From NCBI RefSeq assembly GCF_000565285.1, contig NZ_APVL01000011.1, positions 141,209 through 205,208 on the forward strand: a stretch of 64,000 nt of DNA, read 5' to 3'. The position numbers were made by a program, and so were the translations under genes. The first letter of the stretch is position 1. Each line of letters opens with the position of its first letter. This stretch comes from Cytobacillus firmus DS1. GTDB lineage: Bacteria > Bacillota > Bacilli > Bacillales > Cytobacillaceae. The notes below the pieces were generated by a model. It had not been told where the DNA came from. It saw only the letters and a list, made by a program, of their open reading frames with translations, and did not search any database. Positions 43,458-52,766 of the stretch are shown one piece after another.

Positions 43458-43480
43458 AAAAGACTCCCTGATTGGGAGCC
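43458..43480 (-). terminator. Terminator of speD
   Basis: On the - strand GGCTCCC (43474-43480) pairs with GGGAGTC (43462-43468), followed by TTTT, immediately before the structured repeat. Confidence 0.75.
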
Positions 43481-43487
43481 TTTACGT

Positions 43488-44312
43488 TCACTCTGATATT
43501 GAACCGGGTTTAATATTTTTCCCGTAAAAAATCTCGTCCATCTCTGTTGTAAGCCGCTCAGTAATCTCTTCAGCCTCTTTGGGATCAAGCTTATCCTTCG
43601 TGTAACCAAATAAATAATTATCTAAATCAAAGTCCCTTATTTTACATTTTGTATGAAAGGTGTGTGCCTGATAAATATTTACGTCGATCATATCAAAATC
43701 TTCTTTTGCTTCATCAGGAATATAATTTTGAATCGAACTGATATCATGGTCAATATAGAGTTTCTTTCCGTCCTTATCCCGTGTAAATCCCCTGACTCTG
43801 TAATCTATGGTCATTATGTCAGTATCAAAGGAATGGATCAGGTAATTAAGGGCTTTTAGCGGGGAAATTTCTCCGCAGGTGGATACATCTATATCAGCCC
43901 TGAATGTGCTGATTCCTTCGTCAGGATGATATTCAGGATAAGTATGAACGGTAATATGGCTTTTATCCAGCTGCATGACTACATTATCCGGCAGCGGACC
44001 TGGAGATTCATCATAAGATTCAGCCGGTACCTCTACTACAGGGCCTTCAGATACAAGAACAGTTACACTTGCACCCTGAGGCACATAATCCTGCTGTGCC
44101 ACATTCAGGACATGTGCACCAATAATATCGGAAACATTCGTTAATATTTTTGTGAGCCGCTCCGCACTGTATTCCTCATCAATATAATCAATATAGGCTT
44201 CACGCTCTTCCCTTGTCCTCGTATAACAGATATCATACATATTAAAGCTGAGTGATTTCGTCAGATTATTAAACCCATGCAGCTCAATTCTTTGTTCCGG
44301 TGTTAGTTTCAA
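43488..44312 (-). CDS. speD: S-adenosylmethionine decarboxylase, long (E. coli) type
   Basis: This 274-aa proenzyme makes decarboxylated SAM for spermidine synthesis. It follows E. coli SpeD closely ([47 protein letters not shown]). Self-cleavage before Ser118 creates the pyruvoyl group. It is the long type rather than the ~126-aa SpeD of B. subtilis. TTG start with AAAGGGGG upstream. Functionally it complements the potABCD polyamine importer. Confidence 0.93.
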   Translation of the reverse strand: MKLTPEQRIELHGFNNLTKSLSFNMYDICYTRTREEREAYIDYIDEEYSAERLTKILTNVSDIIGAHVLNVAQQDYVPQGASVTVLVSEGPVVEVPAESYDESPGPLPDNVVMQLDKSHITVHTYPEYHPDEGISTFRADIDVSTCGEISPLKALNYLIHSFDTDIMTIDYRVRGFTRDKDGKKLYIDHDISSIQNYIPDEAKEDFDMIDVNIYQAHTFHTKCKIRDFDLDNYLFGYTKDKLDPKEAEEITERLTTEMDEIFYGKNIKPGSISE

Positions 44313-44531
44313 AATGCTTCCCCCTTTGCAGCTTATCTGTACATTTTTATAATTATGTTACCCAAACTTTTCTTTTAAAAACGGAAAATATCGAATCACG
44401 GTTAAAGAGACAGGCAAACAGGGTAGAAAAAAAAGGAAGGCCGCAATATTTTGCATTTCCGGATTTTTAAATCTTATAATGAAAGGGCATACCTTTGATA
44501 TTGGGTTTAAAGGTGTATGGGAGGAGATTAT

Positions 44532-45674
44532 TTGAGGAAGTTTTTATTTATATTTATTCTGTTATTTCTCGGTTTCGCCTTTTCACAGCCGGATGAGAAA
44601 TCAGCAGATAATTCTAAGTCAGGAACTTTAATGGATAATATAAAAACGGATATACAGCTTCTTAAAGACAATAAGGACCTGCAGGAGATACTTTCCGGCG
44701 TGATGGAAGAGGCCCAAAATTGGACAGATCAATTTCTCCTGACAATCGGGCAATATACCGGGGGAAAAAATCTTTCTACTGAGGATAAAGCCGAAAAACC
44801 TGTTTTGAAAGCTCCTGAGGAACAAACTTTTTCTATTCATAACATAGAAATAGGTGATGATAAGGCGGAAATCGAAAGAAATCTCGGTCCCTCCAATCGT
44901 ATCTCAGCAAATGAATATGGAACAGACTGGCATGCCTATCATGATCACTATCAAAATTTCGTAATGGTCGCGTATAACAAGCAGGAAAAAGCAGCGGGCA
45001 TCTATACAAATCAGGATCTGATTTCTTCAACAAAAGATATTGCCTATGGGACTCCAAAGTCATCCGTATCTCAGCAGCTTGGAAAGCCGCTGGACAGAAT
45101 GAGAAAAGACTTTGTCATCTTTCAGCTTGAACAGAATCGTGACTATGACTTATACGAACTTGACGGGAATTACGTAACCATTTTTTATGATAAACATCGT
45201 GACAATACGGTCACATCCATTCAAATAATCAGTAAATCCCTTGAAGAGCAAAAAGATTCCTTTTATGCGAATAGCAGCAGTGCTTTAAAGAAAGGGTTTG
45301 AATTGCAGCTTTTTGATATTACCAATGCTGAGAGAGTAAATCATGGAGTGTCCATTCTGGAATGGGATGATACTGTTAAGGAAACGGCGCGTAAGCACAG
45401 CAGCGATATGGCAGAGAACAATTATTTTGATCATACCAACCTGCAGGGCCTCTCCCCTTTTGATAGAATGCAGGCGGATGAAGTTTCATTTATGGTCGCC
45501 GGGGAAAACCTTGCATCCGGTCAATTCAGCAGTATTTTTGCTCATGAAGGTTTAATGAACTCACTTGGCCACCGCAAAAATATTCTGCGTGCGGATTATG
45601 AATTTTTAGGTGTCGGTGTCGCTTTTAATTCAAAATCACAGCCTTATTATACGGAAAATTTTTATGCCAACTAA
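44532..45674 (+). CDS. CAP-domain protein with CAP-associated domain (YlbC-like)
   Basis: This 380-aa exported protein has a signal/anchor helix, a charged spacer, a CAP-associated N-terminal domain (about 105-245, two repeats IEIGDDKAEIERNLGPSNR and IAYGTPKSSVSQQLGKPLDR), and a C-terminal CAP domain (SDMAENNYFDHTNLQGLSPF, AGENLASG, GHRKNIL). The architecture matches B. subtilis YlbC. TTG 44532 with GGAGGAGA is preferred over the ATG at 44517, which lies before the site. Confidence 0.85.
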   Translation: MRKFLFIFILLFLGFAFSQPDEKSADNSKSGTLMDNIKTDIQLLKDNKDLQEILSGVMEEAQNWTDQFLLTIGQYTGGKNLSTEDKAEKPVLKAPEEQTFSIHNIEIGDDKAEIERNLGPSNRISANEYGTDWHAYHDHYQNFVMVAYNKQEKAAGIYTNQDLISSTKDIAYGTPKSSVSQQLGKPLDRMRKDFVIFQLEQNRDYDLYELDGNYVTIFYDKHRDNTVTSIQIISKSLEEQKDSFYANSSSALKKGFELQLFDITNAERVNHGVSILEWDDTVKETARKHSSDMAENNYFDHTNLQGLSPFDRMQADEVSFMVAGENLASGQFSSIFAHEGLMNSLGHRKNILRADYEFLGVGVAFNSKSQPYYTENFYAN

Positions 45675-45704
45675 AAGCTCCAGCATCTGCCGGAGCTTTT
45701 TCCT
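45673..45704 (+). terminator. Terminator of the YlbC-like gene
   Basis: AAAAGCTCC (45673-45681) pairs with GGAGCTTTT (45692-45700), T-tail follows. Confidence 0.87.
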
Positions 45705-45782
45705 TGTTAAAAGCACATCCCTCTCCTTTATGCATACCCTATATCAGCCTATCTAAAATTAGAGAGACGGTGGTGAAACAGA

Positions 45783-46211
45783 ATGGCAGTTGTGAAGGCA
45801 CGTGAACAGGATATCGATTTGCTTGCCCGCCTTCTTCGGGCTGAGGCTGAAGGAGAAGGCCAGCAGGGCATGTTAATGGTGGGAAATGTAGGGATTAACC
45901 GAATCAGGGGCAATTGTTCTGATTTCAAAGGAATTCGCACCATACCGCAAATGATTTACCAGCCTCATGCTTTTGAAGCTGTCCAGAAAGGCTATTTTTA
46001 TCAGAGGGCAAGGGAAGTGGAAAAAAGGCTCGCGCGAAGGGCTGTACGGGGTGAGCGGATCTGGCCATCCAAATTTGCACTATGGTATTTCCGGCCGCCT
46101 GGCGAATGTCCGCCTACATGGTACAATCAGCCCATAGCCGGAAGATTTAAGCTGCATTGCTTTTACGAGCCTACAGCGGAAGAATGCGAGAATATTTATA
46201 ATACATTTTAA
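45783..46211 (+). CDS. cwlJ: Spore cortex-lytic enzyme CwlJ
   Basis: This 142-aa cell wall hydrolase of the SleB/CwlJ family degrades spore cortex muramic-lactam peptidoglycan during germination. The catalytic Glu region ARLLRAEAEGEGQQGMLMVGNV and the C-terminal LHCFY are present; length equals B. subtilis CwlJ. No signal peptide, as is usual for this coat-located enzyme. gerQ, often adjacent, is not here. GGTGG lies upstream of ATG. Confidence 0.93.
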   Translation: MAVVKAREQDIDLLARLLRAEAEGEGQQGMLMVGNVGINRIRGNCSDFKGIRTIPQMIYQPHAFEAVQKGYFYQRAREVEKRLARRAVRGERIWPSKFALWYFRPPGECPPTWYNQPIAGRFKLHCFYEPTAEECENIYNTF

Positions 46212-46214
46212 AAG

Positions 46215-46249
46215 AATCCCTGCCAATTGGATACTGGCGGGGATTTTTC
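46215..46249. terminator. Terminator after cwlJ
   Basis: AATCCCTGCCA (46215-46225) pairs with TGGCGGGGATT (46235-46245) and a T-run follows on the + strand. Confidence 0.82.
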
Positions 46250-46255
46250 TTGTCA

Positions 46256-46855
46256 TTAAATATCCTGATCCATCAGAATGCCCTTTTTTACGTAATCAAT
46301 TATTTTCACAGCTTCATCAAACGCTCTTTTTCTCCCGTAGGGATGCTGCTTCCATTGCTTTATCCCGGTTGAACCATCATCAGAACAGACTAGAGAGCAG
46401 TGAATCCAATGGGGCATATATGTCTTAAAAGTCAAGTGCAGCCTTCTCATGTGAAATGGAGCAGTCACAAGGATGATATTATCGATGTTCTCCAGCCCGC
46501 ACATCCGGTCCATAACCAGCATAGAGGCAAGAACATTTTCTTTAGTATGAAGAGATCTATTTTCAATGAACAGGTCATTTGAAGGAATTCCGTACAAGAT
46601 TGCTTTTTTCATTAACATTTCTGCTTCAGTCATTTCATTGCCCGGCCATTTTACTCCGCCAGAGAAAAGCAGCTTTTTTGCCCTTCCTTCCTGATAAAGC
46701 CTGACAGCTTCAGGCAATCGATATTCTGCTGCTTTGCTGCTTCCAGGCACAAAAATTAAATCTCCTTTTTGCAGATTATCCTCAATCCCATCATAAAGCA
46801 GCTTGGAGACATCATCCTCATTTAAATGGATTGGGCTTAATTCCGAGATTTTCAC
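46256..46855 (-). CDS. DUF218 (YdcF/SanA-like) protein
   Basis: This 199-aa protein has the DUF218 pattern: LIFVPGSSKAAEYRLPEA, LLFSGGVKWPGNEMTEAEMLMKKA, NRSLHTKENV, ILVTAPFHMRRLHLTFK. Family members act in envelope or vancomycin-related processes, or bind nucleotides; role here unknown. GTG 46855 is preferred because AAAGGGGGAAGG lies just upstream; the longer frame has no site. Confidence 0.83.
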   Translation of the reverse strand: MKISELSPIHLNEDDVSKLLYDGIEDNLQKGDLIFVPGSSKAAEYRLPEAVRLYQEGRAKKLLFSGGVKWPGNEMTEAEMLMKKAILYGIPSNDLFIENRSLHTKENVLASMLVMDRMCGLENIDNIILVTAPFHMRRLHLTFKTYMPHWIHCSLVCSDDGSTGIKQWKQHPYGRKRAFDEAVKIIDYVKKGILMDQDI

Positions 46856-46945
46856 AAACCTTCCCCCTTTCGTTCCCAGCATATTAACTTCCTGTATTAT
46901 ACTATTCTTCCGGGACAAGAGCTCTCCTTATATATGCCTAGTCAA

Positions 46946-46976
46946 AAAGAAAAAGCAGCGGAAATCCGCTGCTTTT
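46946..46976 (-). terminator. Terminator of azoR
   Basis: AAAAGCAGCGGA (46951-46962) pairs with TCCGCTGCTTTT (46965-46976) and T-rich sequence follows on the - strand. Confidence 0.8.
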
Positions 46977-46978
46977 GT

Positions 46979-47614
46979 TTAGAAAGTTTTTGCTTTATCT
47001 TTTGCACGGGCAATGGCATCAGCTTTGATTTCTTCAGCTTTATCAGGCATTGCGTTGTGCCCTTCCACGAACAGACCCTCGAATGAAGGGACGCCGAAGA
47101 ATTGCATTAATACTGTTAAATAACGGTGACCCATTTCCATCTCAGCTGCAGGCCCTTCAGAATAGATGCCTCCACGAGCCTGGATGTGAATCGCTTTTTT
47201 GTCAGTCAATAACCCGATTGGTCCTTCAGCCGTATACTTAAATGTCTTGCCGGCTACAGCCACTGAATCAAGATACGCTTTCATTACTGGAGGGAACGAG
47301 AAGTTCCAAAGCGGTGTAACAAATACATATTTATCAGCTGCAACAAATTGTTCGCTTAGTTCGGATAAGCGGCCTACTTTTGTCTTTTCATCTTCAGACA
47401 GTTCCTCAAAACCTTTGCCTGACTGAAGCTTGCCCCATCCGCTGAAAACATCCACATCAATCGCCGGGATATTTTCCTTGTATAAATCAATATGAACGAT
47501 TTCGTCATTTGGATTAGCTTCCTTGTAGGAATCAATAAATGCCTTTCCTGCTGCCATGCTATATGACACCTTATCATCATGAGGGTGTGCTGTAATGTAT
47601 AAAACCTGAGCCAT
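46979..47614 (-). CDS. azoR: FMN-dependent NADH-azoreductase
   Basis: This 211-aa flavodoxin-like FMN enzyme reduces azo dyes and quinones with NADH. Motifs: [56 protein letters not shown] 47614 follows AAAGGTGATAAA; 11 upstream in-frame codons are rejected. Physiological role is probably quinone detoxification. Confidence 0.92.
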   Translation of the reverse strand: MAQVLYITAHPHDDKVSYSMAAGKAFIDSYKEANPNDEIVHIDLYKENIPAIDVDVFSGWGKLQSGKGFEELSEDEKTKVGRLSELSEQFVAADKYVFVTPLWNFSFPPVMKAYLDSVAVAGKTFKYTAEGPIGLLTDKKAIHIQARGGIYSEGPAAEMEMGHRYLTVLMQFFGVPSFEGLFVEGHNAMPDKAEEIKADAIARAKDKAKTF

Positions 47615-47849
47615 AATTTTATCACCTTTCCATTTTTGAGTTGTCAACTTAGTTTGAATCAGAAGTAAAATATGTATTCATCCTGCAGTATGATCATTTT
47701 TATTCTTAATCCGAGATAATCATATTCAAAACAAAAAAGAATTTCAAATGATTTGCTCACGCTATTTTTATTACCCAAAACAAATAAATGATAATCCAAA
47801 AAAAAAGGCTCTTTTTCAAAGATGCTGTTTTTTAGTTTATGAAGTCAGC

Positions 47850-48047
47850 CCGTTGATTTCCGCTCCAGGCACGCAGCGAAACCGCGGGGAGGAATGCGAG
47901 CCTCCTCGGCTTCGTCTGCAGGGTCTCACACTTCCCTCTCCTCCCGCAGGACATTGAATAAGCTTCCTCGATTTAACACCGCACGAAGGTCAGCATTTTC
48001 GAGGATCAAGTGCCTTCCGCTCCAATCAACTCAGAGGTCTAATTTAG
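47850..48047. repeat. Dispersed ~200-bp repeat, copy 2 (GTTGATT ends)
   Basis: Second copy of the 1734-1937 repeat, same orientation. It starts GTTGATTTCCGCTCC and ends TTCCGCTCCAATCAAC, so its termini are GTTGATT/AATCAAC inverted repeats with an additional short direct TTCCGCTCCA. The rest of 47615-48080 holds no gene. Confidence 0.75.
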
Positions 48048-48080
48048 ATCCAAATAGCAACCTAACTTTACGAATATAAC

Positions 48081-48105
48081 AAAAAAAAAGACCCAGAATC
48101 GGGTC
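48081..48105 (-). terminator. Terminator of the 48111-48260 gene
   Basis: GACCC (48090-48094) pairs with GGGTC (48101-48105), followed by nine T on the - strand. Confidence 0.8.
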
Positions 48106-48110
48106 CTTAA

Positions 48111-48260
48111 TTATTCTTGTACTTCAGGTGAATACGGATTGGTTCCGATATTTTTTCTCATTTCATCTGTTAGTTCAAAAGGAATGCTTGAGCTTGCTTC
48201 TCCGCCTTTTTCATAGTTCGTTTGTACGCTTCCGTCATAATGAAATGGTTTATTTTCCAT
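48111..48260 (-). CDS. Small hydrophilic protein (49 aa)
   Basis: A 49-codon frame starts with ATG after GGGGTGATC and ends at a strong terminator. The product (ENKPFHYDGSVQTNYEKGGE...) is polar with no helix-rich or hydrophobic region, similar in style to small spore proteins, but I do not recognise the family. Well-formed ribosome binding site and terminator support expression. Confidence 0.65.
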   Translation of the reverse strand: MENKPFHYDGSVQTNYEKGGEASSSIPFELTDEMRKNIGTNPYSPEVQE

Positions 48261-48406
48261 GATTAGATCACCCCGGTTTTGTTTTTTTATTTTATTATAT
48301 ACTAAAAAGGACCTATATTTTCAGAAAAATAAAAATTATTTTTTATTTTTCTGCTCCTATTGTTCCCATTCTCCTCCTGCTTTTATCCTGATTTTTTTAT
48401 AGACAG

Positions 48407-48440
48407 TAAAAAAGCATTATTCCCGTCCGGAAATAATGCT
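48407..48440 (-). terminator. Terminator of the CNNM/HlyC-like gene
   Basis: AGCATTATT (48413-48421) pairs with AATAATGCT (48432-48440), six T follow on the - strand. Confidence 0.88.
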
Positions 48441-48448
48441 CATATACA

Positions 48449-49678
48449 TCAAGGTGTTTTTTTCTTAATTTCGACCAGCTTAATCCTGTTGTCTTCAATA
48501 GATTTAATTTCAAAATGCAGATGGTGATATTCGAATGTTTCCCCTTCTTCAGGAAAATGACCCAGTTCTTTTAGTAAAAATCCTGCAAGGATGTCTTCAT
48601 CTTCGGGAATTTTTGTTTTAAAGACTTCATTGATTCTGCGGATCGCCAGTTTGCCGTGAACAATAATATGGTTCTCCGTTAATTCATCAATCAGCACTTC
48701 AGTGTCTTCATCCGTTTCATCTTCTATTTCCTGGCCAAGCATCGCTTCAAGAATATCCTCATGTGTAATGATGCCTTTCGTCCCGCCATATTCATCAAGA
48801 ACAATGGCGAGGTGCTTCCTTTCTTTCATCATCATTTTGAATACCCTGTCAATGCTATGAAATTCGTAGACAAATAAAGGCTCTAAGTCAGTAAAATCCG
48901 TCAGGTATTTCTCAGGCTGATTGGACCAGGAGAGCAAAGCCTTAGCATGGAAAACTCCAACAATATTATCCATATTATCTTTATAAACCGGATACCTTGT
49001 AAAACGATTATCCAACACTATATTCTTTGCTTCATCTACCGTTGCTTCATATGGAATGCCTTCAATTTCCATTCTCGGCGTTTTCAGAGCGTCGCTGACA
49101 TCTAAATTATAAAAATCAATGATGCCTTTAATTCTCTGTGTTTCTTCTTCATGGAAGGTTCCTTCGCTGGCAGCTATATCAACCATGGTAATGAGCTCTT
49201 CCTTGGATACAGATACTGAATCCCCATTATTTTTTGAAAGAAAATTAATAATGCCCCGCGTGAACCTGGATATTAGAAAAGTCACCGGCTTTAAGATCAG
49301 CATAAGGATTCGAATGACCGGAAAAACGATATAAGCAATTTTATCTGCAAAGCTTGCTGCGATGGACTTTGGCAGAACTTCTGCAAATAAGATCAGTGCT
49401 ACAGTCAGAATACCCGTTGCCACCCCTACACTGAAATCATATTCAAGCGCAATTATGGTAACAAGTGTAGGCAGCATGATATTAGCAATATTATTGCCAA
49501 TCAATATGGATGTAATCATCTCATCAGGTTTCGAAACCACATCCAAAATTTTTTGTGCTTTCTTATCATTATTGTCCGCTCTTGATTTTAATTTCATTTT
49601 GTTAACAGCAGTTAATGCCGTCTCACTTCCCGACAGGAAAAAGGACATGAACATAAAAAACAAAATAGCAATGAACAA
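48449..49678 (-). CDS. CNNM/CorC-like membrane protein (HlyC family)
   Basis: This 409-aa protein has an N-terminal DUF21 membrane domain with four helices (about 1-150), a CBS pair (about 200-320, TPRMEIEGIPYEATVDEAK; HLAIVLDEYGGTKGIITHEDILEAM), and a C-terminal CorC_HlyC domain. The family, long called hemolysins, includes Mg2+ transporters. The CBS pair would sense ATP-Mg. TTG start with GGAGG 9-11 nt upstream. Confidence 0.9.
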   Translation of the reverse strand: MFIAILFFMFMSFFLSGSETALTAVNKMKLKSRADNNDKKAQKILDVVSKPDEMITSILIGNNIANIMLPTLVTIIALEYDFSVGVATGILTVALILFAEVLPKSIAASFADKIAYIVFPVIRILMLILKPVTFLISRFTRGIINFLSKNNGDSVSVSKEELITMVDIAASEGTFHEEETQRIKGIIDFYNLDVSDALKTPRMEIEGIPYEATVDEAKNIVLDNRFTRYPVYKDNMDNIVGVFHAKALLSWSNQPEKYLTDFTDLEPLFVYEFHSIDRVFKMMMKERKHLAIVLDEYGGTKGIITHEDILEAMLGQEIEDETDEDTEVLIDELTENHIIVHGKLAIRRINEVFKTKIPEDEDILAGFLLKELGHFPEEGETFEYHHLHFEIKSIEDNRIKLVEIKKKTP

Positions 49679-49906
49679 AGCTGATTTCCTCCAATTTTAA
49701 TCCAATTATAGTTGTTTTTTCCCCTTTAGCATCCGAAAAAACGGAGCTGGGCAATTTTGTCTGCTATTCGATAATTATAAAGTAAACGATATCATATCGA
49801 AAATATAATGCTTTTTCAATGTGAACTTTTTATATGTTTTCAATAAATTAACTCCCTTTGCTCATAATAAGCATGATTAAATAACTTGAAGGAAGATGAA
49901 ACTGAT

Positions 49907-51178
49907 ATGCGCAAGTTGATTTTGCTTCTTTTCTGCTTCCTGCTTATTATCCCGTCAGAGGCATGGGGAGATACAACGGAAAATGGGTTACAGGCAGCTT
50001 TTATACGAAATGGATATTTATGGATAAAGATAGGAGTGGCTGAAGAACAGATTACTGCTGAGCCTGGGGAATTTACGAATACGCCAAAGTGGTCCTATGA
50101 TGGTCAATGGCTCCTATATGAAAAAGAAGCGCAGGAATCCCATTCGCCTGATATGGAAAACAGGACAGAGATATGGGTATACAATGTAAAGTCGAAGAAG
50201 CATAAAAGGATTTTTCAAGGTGGCGGGAATGCCAAATGGGCACCTTCCGATTATAGAATTGCTTTTACCAGCAATGGTGTCTTAAACATATCGGATTTGG
50301 ATCAATTCCATAATATTGCTTTAGGAGTAGATGATTATAACTGGTATCCTGACGGAAAAAGTTTTATTGTATCTTCAAGCGCCGTCTTAAAGCCGGATGG
50401 CTGGACAAGCCCTACTCTATATAAGGTTCAGCTGCCGGCAGAACTTGAAAATATGAATTTGACCCACCATGTGAAACCGTTTTTCACGATTCCTAAAGAA
50501 ATAGGCAGCGGAAATGCTACCATTATGTCCATTAACGCAACGGCATTAGAATTCTCACCTGATGGGAAATGGATCTCTTTCATTGTGAGTCCGACTGCAT
50601 CGCTCGCCATGGACAGTGATATGGTTTGCGTCATTTCCTCTAATGGGAAAAATTTTGAAGTTCTTGATGAGATGATCCTTCATTTGGACGTCCCTAAGTG
50701 GGCGCCCGGCAGGAATTTATTGGGCTACATTGCGGGCGGGGGCAGAATTGTGATGGGCTTCAAAAACAAAAAATTGAAGGTGGCTGAATTGCCTGCTTTT
50801 AAAACCTTGAACCTCACCCCTGCTAAATTTGCGGAAATGGGCTTTACCTGGGTGGATAATGAAAGGCTGGTTGCCTCACGCGTGGATGAAAGTGAATGGT
50901 CAAATGATCCGCAAAAGCGGCCCGAACCAACACTCTGTCTGATACAGCTCAGCAAGGCCCAGCAGACGAGAATCACCTATCCCAAAAATTCAATTGGAGA
51001 TTATAACCCTCTTTATCTAAAGACAGCTGGTAAGTTAACATGGATCAGAAAAAAGCTTGCAGAGCAAAAAGGCGATCTATGGATTGCTGAGCTTAGCGGA
51101 AAAAATGCGAAGCTATGGGCAAAAGACGTTGAAAAATATTCATTTTATGAAAACAGCGGACAAAAAAGCGGTTCCTAA
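49907..51178 (+). CDS. Secreted TolB-like beta-propeller protein
   Basis: This 423-aa exported protein has a signal peptide (RKLILLLFCFLLIIPSEAWG) and WD40/PD40-like blades: PKWSYDGQWLLYEKE, AKWAPSDYRIAF, YNWYPDGKSFIV, LEFSPDGKWISFI, PKWAPGRNLLGYI. These blades suggest a TolB/DPP-IV-type propeller. A binding or scaffolding role outside the membrane is likely; nothing more specific is visible. ATG 49907 follows GAAGGAAGATGA. Confidence 0.8.
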   Translation: MRKLILLLFCFLLIIPSEAWGDTTENGLQAAFIRNGYLWIKIGVAEEQITAEPGEFTNTPKWSYDGQWLLYEKEAQESHSPDMENRTEIWVYNVKSKKHKRIFQGGGNAKWAPSDYRIAFTSNGVLNISDLDQFHNIALGVDDYNWYPDGKSFIVSSSAVLKPDGWTSPTLYKVQLPAELENMNLTHHVKPFFTIPKEIGSGNATIMSINATALEFSPDGKWISFIVSPTASLAMDSDMVCVISSNGKNFEVLDEMILHLDVPKWAPGRNLLGYIAGGGRIVMGFKNKKLKVAELPAFKTLNLTPAKFAEMGFTWVDNERLVASRVDESEWSNDPQKRPEPTLCLIQLSKAQQTRITYPKNSIGDYNPLYLKTAGKLTWIRKKLAEQKGDLWIAELSGKNAKLWAKDVEKYSFYENSGQKSGS

Positions 51179-51196
51179 TTGGAATCGCTAGTTGTT
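51167..51196 (+). terminator. Probable terminator of the propeller gene
   Basis: AGCGGTTCC (51167-51175) pairs with GGAATCGCT (51181-51189), overlapping the stop; the T-run is short. Confidence 0.5.
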
Positions 51197-51357
51197 TCAG
51201 TCAGATTTGTGTTCCTTCCGATTTTTTAATACACTTAAGCGTTTCACCTGCCGGGAAATATGCATTCCGGCTATCTTTTAGAAGACAGCCGAAAAAGGGA
51301 TTCCATTTTTGATTTTTCTCTTGTATAATTTAGTTTAAGTTGAGTTTTTATTTATAT

Positions 51358-52419
51358 TTAATGGCTCATTGTAGCCTTGCCGTCGTCTTCACCGGTCTCA
51401 GTTACCTTTATAATGGCGACGGCTCCTTTTTGTGCGTGGTTAAATTGATGCGTCACGATTGGGTAGCTGCCTTCCTTCGTAACGGTAAATTCCACAACAG
51501 CTCCGCCGCTCGCCGGGAGCATGACCGTCTGGAGACCTTTGTAATGGTTAAAAGGGTTGCCGTCAATGTATACATCATCAAACACCGTACCAACCACATG
51601 GAAAGAGCTTACTTCATTTGGTCCCACATTGTTTACATAGATCCTCACTTTATCCCCTACTTTAGCCAGAAGAGGATTGTCCTTAAGCGTGAACGTATCC
51701 CCATTTGTATTAGGATCTCCCTCTTTTAACGCTTTTGTTGAGAAAACCACATGACTCGGAACGCCATTTGTAAAATCATCAAGGTCGTTGTACTTATACC
51801 ATTCGTTTTGAATAATTGTGTATTCTCTATCAATCTCCTTATCAGTCGGATAGCCGTCTTTAGGCTTTACAATGATCGTTCCGTGCATTCCGTTTGCGAT
51901 ATGTGATAATACCGGTGCAGTCCCGCAGTGATACATGAACACGCCCGGTTTATTGGCAGGGTATCTGAATGTTCCGGTTTCATCAGGCTGGACGTTCGAG
52001 AAGTCTTTTGACGGAGCAGCGTGTACAGCGTGGAAGTCCATGCTGTGCGGTATAGCCGGATCCATGTTTTTTAAAGTGAAATTAATTGTGTCCCCTTCAT
52101 TGACAACTACTACCGGTCCCGGTGCTTCCCCGTTAAATGTCCATGCTTTATAGAATTTACCTTTGTCGATTTCAATATCTGTGATTTGGGATGTCATTTC
52201 GACATTCACTTCATTCGCCCCGACTCTATCAATCTTCAATGGAATAGGTTCCTGATTTAAATCTTTGTGGGGAGCGATTGCTTTAGGCTGGTTTGTTTCT
52301 GCAGCCAAAACCTTTTCTTCGGGCTGAAGAGATTTTTCCGGTGCTGCCCCCTGGCTGCATCCCGTTAGCAAGGCAATGCCTATTGCGGAAGTAAGCAAAT
52401 ATTTTACTCCTTTTTTCAT
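51358..52419 (-). CDS. nirK: Copper-containing nitrite reductase NirK
   Basis: This 353-aa lipoprotein (LLTGC, Cys21) with two cupredoxin domains reduces nitrite to NO outside the membrane. Type 1 copper ligands: H125, C165, H173, M178; type 2 ligands: H130, H164 and the C-terminal VTHQFNH; catalytic Asp in HSMDFH and His in SSFHVVGT. ATG 52419 follows AAGGAGGAAGT. No other denitrification genes are adjacent, so electron donor and NO reductase must be elsewhere. Confidence 0.93.
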   Translation of the reverse strand: MKKGVKYLLTSAIGIALLTGCSQGAAPEKSLQPEEKVLAAETNQPKAIAPHKDLNQEPIPLKIDRVGANEVNVEMTSQITDIEIDKGKFYKAWTFNGEAPGPVVVVNEGDTINFTLKNMDPAIPHSMDFHAVHAAPSKDFSNVQPDETGTFRYPANKPGVFMYHCGTAPVLSHIANGMHGTIIVKPKDGYPTDKEIDREYTIIQNEWYKYNDLDDFTNGVPSHVVFSTKALKEGDPNTNGDTFTLKDNPLLAKVGDKVRIYVNNVGPNEVSSFHVVGTVFDDVYIDGNPFNHYKGLQTVMLPASGGAVVEFTVTKEGSYPIVTHQFNHAQKGAVAIIKVTETGEDDGKATMSH

Positions 52420-52766
52420 TTTGACTTCCTCCTTATAATCGATTGGTTTATCTGCTTTTATCATATGGTAAATCAGCTCTGAAATTGGTGATTTTTCTCA
52501 CAAGACTTTGGAATTCTGTGAAGAGTTTGTGAATTAGTGATCGAACTATTTTTTATTAAGATTCTATTATATTTCAAAGACTTTAATCGGGGAATTCTGC
52601 CTATTATTGACCAGTGTTACAATCACTTTTACGCCTTTTTCCGCTGAATTAATAGACAGTTTACATCTATATTACTTTGTAAAAAAATGTTCCTATCTAT
52701 CTCAAATGGTTTATAATCATTAAATGGAGTTTATTTGCATCAGATTAAAAGGAGAATTTAACAGCT
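52420..52766. promoter_or_regulatory. nirK-uppP divergent promoter region
   Basis: No gene lies in these ~350 bp. Near nirK (52490-52545) there are repeated TCACA/TGTGA half-sites, including TTCTGTGAAGAGTTTGTGAATT, which resemble binding sites of anaerobic regulators (ResD or FNR type). The exact -10 and -35 of either gene cannot be fixed with confidence. Confidence 0.4.
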
